Source: Sulfurospirillum cavolei | GTDB lineage: Bacteria > Campylobacterota > Campylobacteria > Campylobacterales > Sulfurospirillaceae | Strand: one strand, 5' to 3' | DNA: 64,000 nt | Assembly (NCBI RefSeq): GCF_000813325.1 | Contig: NZ_BBQE01000011.1 | In this document: one piece after another, positions 61,233-64,000 of the stretch | Numbering within the stretch: position 1 is the stretch's first letter | Layout of the letters: every line of letters begins with the position of its first letter | Made by a program: the position numbers and the translations under genes | Notes under the pieces: model-generated | Database searches by the model: none | The model's input: the letters and a program-made list of their open reading frames with translations, nothing else | Told to the model about the DNA's origin: nothing

Positions 61233-61544
61233 ATGCACGTGGTAACAAAAGTACGCAGTGAGAGTGTCGACGTCGTCGTTACGGGGACGATCAAAACCGT
61301 GAGTGATACGCAAGCGATTAAAGAAGCCGTTTTAAAAGCGCATACGAGTCATATCGACGTTCCGATTCGGCTTTTTCTTCAAGACTCGTTTATTATAACC
61401 TCTTCGTTGATCGGTTTCTTAATTAAAGTGATTAAGATGGATCATTATGCTCTCATCGTAGAAGTCGGAAGTTTAGAGCTTTACGAGATGCTTGAAGATA
61501 TGAATTTGATTGAAATTATGAACGTGCGAAAGGCATCGGTATGA
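61233..61544 (+). CDS. STAS-like small protein
   Basis: 103 residues, alternating strands and helices. The central run (SSLIGFLIKVIKMDHYALIV) and the last helix (YEMLEDMNLIEIM) look like a STAS (anti-sigma antagonist-like) fold, but the phospho-Ser pattern is only partly clear. GGGGGAAAAGA precedes the ATG. It overlaps the chemoreceptor gene by 4 bp, suggesting joint action at a signalling complex. Confidence 0.6.
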   Translation: MHVVTKVRSESVDVVVTGTIKTVSDTQAIKEAVLKAHTSHIDVPIRLFLQDSFIITSSLIGFLIKVIKMDHYALIVEVGSLELYEMLEDMNLIEIMNVRKASV

Positions 61545-63130
61545 AAAAGGGCATCGGAACGAAAATCGGCTTTACGCTCATTCCACTTCTTTTAGTAAGT
61601 TTCGTTATTTTACAATTCGTGATCGTAGGCGAGTTTAAAAAATCTTCGCAAATTCAAAGCGAAAACAATCTCAATCTTTTGAGTCAATCGGTTTTTCAAA
61701 CGGTACGTGCCGCTATGAATTTGGGCGATAGAGCGTTGATCGAGAAATCGCTCAAAGACGCCGAGGGGATGAAAGGCATTAAAGAGCTCAAAATCCATCA
61801 AGCCCAAAGCGTCATCGATACGTTTGGCATCGATGCCAAACCCTCAACGGAAGAAGCTGTCGTCGCTATTTTTAAAAATCCCGTCCAAACGAGTTCGACC
61901 TTGGATGACGCTAAAGGGCATCGTTTGCGTCTTTTAAAACCGCTTATCGCCGAGCAAGATTGTTTGGCCTGTCATGCGACGTCTCAAAAAGGCGATGTTT
62001 TGGGCGTTATGGATATGACGTTTTCGTTTGACGAAATCGATGCTTACATCGGTTCGATCAGTTGGAAGCTTATTACGATTTTTGCTTTTTCGTTACTGGT
62101 AACGTCGATTCTGATCATGTGGGTTTTAAAAAGCGTGGTTGGAAATCCTTTGGGGATTTTGTTGGAAAGAATTAAAAATCTCTCCGGCGGAAGCGGCGAT
62201 TTGACCGCGCGCGTCAATATCAACAGTCAAGACGAGATGGGCGATATTGCTCATCATATCAACCTTTTTATCGAAAAAATTCAGTCGATTATCGTCACGT
62301 CGCAAACGATTTCAAAAAACGTCGAACACACGGGAGAGACGCTCAATACCAACGCCGTTACCTTTTCGCAAGGCGTTTTTGAACAAGCCAAACAGATTAA
62401 AACGTCGTTTGATCTTATGAAGGATATCGAAGCCGATCTTGATCTTTCCGAAGAGTTGGCGATCCACACCGTTGAAGACAATAATGCTTCTTTTAGCGTG
62501 TTGGAGCGCATGAGTTTATCGTTAAACGACGTCGTTCAAAAAATCAACGGCGCAAGCGAGCAAGAACAAGATATGGCGCATCAAATACAAAGCGTCGTCG
62601 CTCAAACCGACCAGATTAAAGGCGTCTTAGAGATGATCAAAGATATTGCCGATCAGACCAACCTTTTAGCCCTCAATGCCGCCATCGAAGCCGCACGCGC
62701 GGGAGAACACGGACGAGGTTTTGCGGTCGTTGCCGATGAAGTGCGAAAACTTGCCGAGCGTACGCAAAAATCTTTAGCGGAAATCGACGCGACGATTAGC
62801 GTTATCGTTCAAGGCGTGACGCAACTCAGTGCGCATATGGAAACCAACGCGGACAATATCCGTCTTATCTCCGATAATGCCGTTGAGGTGCAAAACGAAA
62901 CGGAAGAGACGCGAAACCGAACGATTCAATCCATCGAAATCTCGAAAAAAGCGTCGAAAAAAGTCGTCGAAATTTCGCACTTAACCAACCAAATGATGGA
63001 GCAGATGAAAAAGACGCTGAGTCTTTCGAACAATAACGAAAAGATCGCCGAAGAGCTCTCCGTCATTTCCGGAAAAATGTTGGAATCGTCTCAAAACTTA
63101 GACTCGACGCTCTCGTCGTTTAAAGTATGA
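61541..63130 (+). CDS. methyl-accepting chemoreceptor with periplasmic CxxCH heme site
   Basis: 529 residues: membrane helix about 9-29; a periplasmic sensor with Cys141-Leu-Ala-Cys144-His145, a c-type heme motif just before the second helix (near 185-205); a HAMP domain; and a methyl-accepting signalling domain with the hairpin tip (IKDIADQTNLLALNAAIEAA; EHGRGFAVVADEVRKLAER). A covalent heme would allow sensing of O2, NO, CO or redox state. There is no C-terminal CheR pentapeptide. It is encoded with a STAS-like protein. Confidence 0.9.
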   Translation: MKKGIGTKIGFTLIPLLLVSFVILQFVIVGEFKKSSQIQSENNLNLLSQSVFQTVRAAMNLGDRALIEKSLKDAEGMKGIKELKIHQAQSVIDTFGIDAKPSTEEAVVAIFKNPVQTSSTLDDAKGHRLRLLKPLIAEQDCLACHATSQKGDVLGVMDMTFSFDEIDAYIGSISWKLITIFAFSLLVTSILIMWVLKSVVGNPLGILLERIKNLSGGSGDLTARVNINSQDEMGDIAHHINLFIEKIQSIIVTSQTISKNVEHTGETLNTNAVTFSQGVFEQAKQIKTSFDLMKDIEADLDLSEELAIHTVEDNNASFSVLERMSLSLNDVVQKINGASEQEQDMAHQIQSVVAQTDQIKGVLEMIKDIADQTNLLALNAAIEAARAGEHGRGFAVVADEVRKLAERTQKSLAEIDATISVIVQGVTQLSAHMETNADNIRLISDNAVEVQNETEETRNRTIQSIEISKKASKKVVEISHLTNQMMEQMKKTLSLSNNNEKIAEELSVISGKMLESSQNLDSTLSSFKV

Positions 63131-63158
63131 TGCAAAGGGCTTTTAGCCTTTTTGCATC
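63129..63158. terminator. bidirectional hairpin between convergent genes
   Basis: GATGCAAA(GG) and its complement (CC)TTTTTGCATC form a stem around GCTTTTAGC, with T-runs on the plus strand. It lies over the chemoreceptor stop, facing the ABC-F gene end. Confidence 0.65.
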
Positions 63159-64000
63159 GTTTCGATTTTTTCTTCAAGCTCAAGCCATGCTTCGATAAGC
63201 GGCTCTAAAGCGTCTTCTTTCAAACGTAAATCTTCCGACAGTTTGCTTAATCCGATTTTTTGGTAGCAATCGGGATTTTCAAGGCATTTTTTAATCGCTT
63301 TGATCTCGTCTTCAAGGGTTTCGATTTGATGTGGAAGCGTTTTAAGGGCTTGTTGCTCTTTGTAGCTTAGCTTAAGCGTCATCGCCTCTTTATTCTTTTG
63401 CGTTTTGGAGGAGCTCTCCTTAGCCTCACTTGAAGTTTCGTTTTCCATGGCTTCGAGTTCGGCAATCTCTTTTTCGATTTCAAGGTATTCGCTGTAGTTT
63501 TGATAACTCTCTTCGATACGTCCGTCGCCTTTGAAGACGTAAAGCTTCGTAGCGATTTTATCGACGAAATAGCGATCGTGGCTGACAAAAATAACCGCGC
63601 CTTGAAAACTTTGAATATACTCTTCTAAAATGTTGATCGTCGGTATATCCAAATCGTTGGTCGGTTCGTCCAAAATCAAGCAATCGACTTCTTGAGTAAA
63701 CAAAAGTGCCAATGCCACGCGATTTTTTTCGCCGCCGCTTAAAACGCCTATTTTTTTTGCCAAATCTTCTTTGGGAAAAAGGAAGTTTTTGAGGTAACCG
63801 AAGACGTGCATATTTTTCCCTTTGACGTCTACGCGATCGCCTCCGTTAGGGCAAAAGGTTGCGAGCAGGTCTTTGGCGTCGTCGAGCATGGCACGTTGTT
63901 GGTCGAAGTAGCCTATTTTAAACTCTCCTTTTTTGAGGAGACCTTGATCGATCGCTAGATCACCGAGGAGAATTTTGAGAAGGGTCGATTTTCCGGCACC
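63143..64000 (-). CDS. ABC-F ATPase (Uup-like), 5' part outside the window
   Basis: The reading frame runs to the window end: 285 residues of the C-terminal part are visible, starting in the second Walker A (GAGKSTLLKI). Signature LSGGEKNRVALALL, Walker B LILDEPTNDLDI and switch His VSHDRYF follow, then a charged linker and a C-terminal coiled coil (KTLPHQIETLEDEIKAIKK) typical of Uup. ABC-F proteins act on ribosomes or DNA rather than transport. The first ATPase domain lies beyond 64000. Confidence 0.88.
   Translation of the reverse strand, partial: GAGKSTLLKILLGDLAIDQGLLKKGEFKIGYFDQQRAMLDDAKDLLATFCPNGGDRVDVKGKNMHVFGYLKNFLFPKEDLAKKIGVLSGGEKNRVALALLFTQEVDCLILDEPTNDLDIPTINILEEYIQSFQGAVIFVSHDRYFVDKIATKLYVFKGDGRIEESYQNYSEYLEIEKEIAELEAMENETSSEAKESSSKTQKNKEAMTLKLSYKEQQALKTLPHQIETLEDEIKAIKKCLENPDCYQKIGLSKLSEDLRLKEDALEPLIEAWLELEEKIETMQKG

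Noticed and set aside
1..64000. tRNA, rRNA, CRISPR, insertion sequence or prophage genes
   Set aside because: No cloverleaf ends, regularly spaced repeats, transposases, integrases or phage structural proteins were seen on either strand.

Overview
The window reads as a chromosomal segment of a Campylobacterota (epsilonproteobacterial) bacterium, most like Sulfurospirillum. The signs are A/T-rich intergenic regions with TATAAT-like -10 boxes but poor -35 boxes, AAGGA ribosome sites, a tatB-tatC-queA string, a PurL of the Campylobacterota type, KtrAB/KdpDE-type potassium genes, a heme-binding chemoreceptor and many two-component systems. I see no rRNA, tRNA, CRISPR array, insertion sequence or prophage. 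Genes are dense, mostly with 4-bp or 8-bp overlaps inside operons. The genus call comes from protein recognition, not from a search.

Layout. 0.2-2.4 kb: two exported or unknown proteins, one built of WG repeats. 2.5-3.8 kb: a divergent nickel/cobalt pair (dmeF, dmeR-like). 3.8-7.2 kb: a two-component system with a small periplasmic Spy-like protein, a cytochrome b561 and a monoheme cytochrome c. 7.3-9.8 kb: a FIST-domain sensor kinase and its regulator. 10.3-22.2 kb: a ten-gene, one-strand cassette headed by a molybdenum aldehyde oxidoreductase. 22.2-27.6 kb: a CBS-domain membrane protein, MsrB, and a KtrA-KtrB-response regulator-kinase potassium operon. 27.9-34 kb: a TonB receptor, an acyl-CoA synthetase and a beta-CASP nuclease. 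34-38.6 kb: a hybrid kinase, an HD-GYP regulator with a reading-frame break, and a periplasmic binding protein. 39-43 kb: a second TonB receptor with a metal/corrinoid-type binding protein. 43.1-45.3 kb: queA, tatC, tatB. 45.5-64 kb: a GGDEF-EAL protein, purL, two tandem NlpC/P60 lipoproteins, a phosphoesterase, an aminotransferase, a DjlA-like protein, a thioesterase, a DsbA/DsbB pair, purH, kup, a DUF2249/oxidase-like/DUF59 module, a chemoreceptor with a CxxCH site, and the 3' part of an ABC-F gene.

The most striking system is the 12-kb aldehyde oxidoreductase cassette. The enzyme is 907 residues long, and its eight iron-sulfur cysteines and its catalytic Glu869 fall at the same residue numbers as in Desulfovibrio gigas Mop. 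Behind it come a multi-cluster flavoprotein, a CxxC mini-protein, a methyltransferase, a C-GCAxxG-C-C protein, a radical SAM protein (TrsS type, with Cys-Cys where I would look for selenocysteine in relatives), a CoA-ligase-like adenylating enzyme, XdhC, a MocA-like nucleotidyltransferase fused to an HD domain, and a histidine phosphatase. This matches the gene set I recall around D. vulgaris DVU_1551-1559. It suggests a dedicated electron-transfer and cofactor-maturation pathway whose radical SAM/methyltransferase/ligase chemistry is, as far as I know, unassigned.

Other points of note: queA appears to start at an AUC codon. The HD-GYP regulator is broken exactly at an A AAA AAG heptamer. The palindrome TTACATGTAA occurs twelve times, about a hundredfold above chance. 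A structured extragenic repeat lies in two copies upstream of a TonB receptor that looks chimeric. Two FNR/CRP-type boxes are seen, one of them centred near -41.5 of a predicted promoter.
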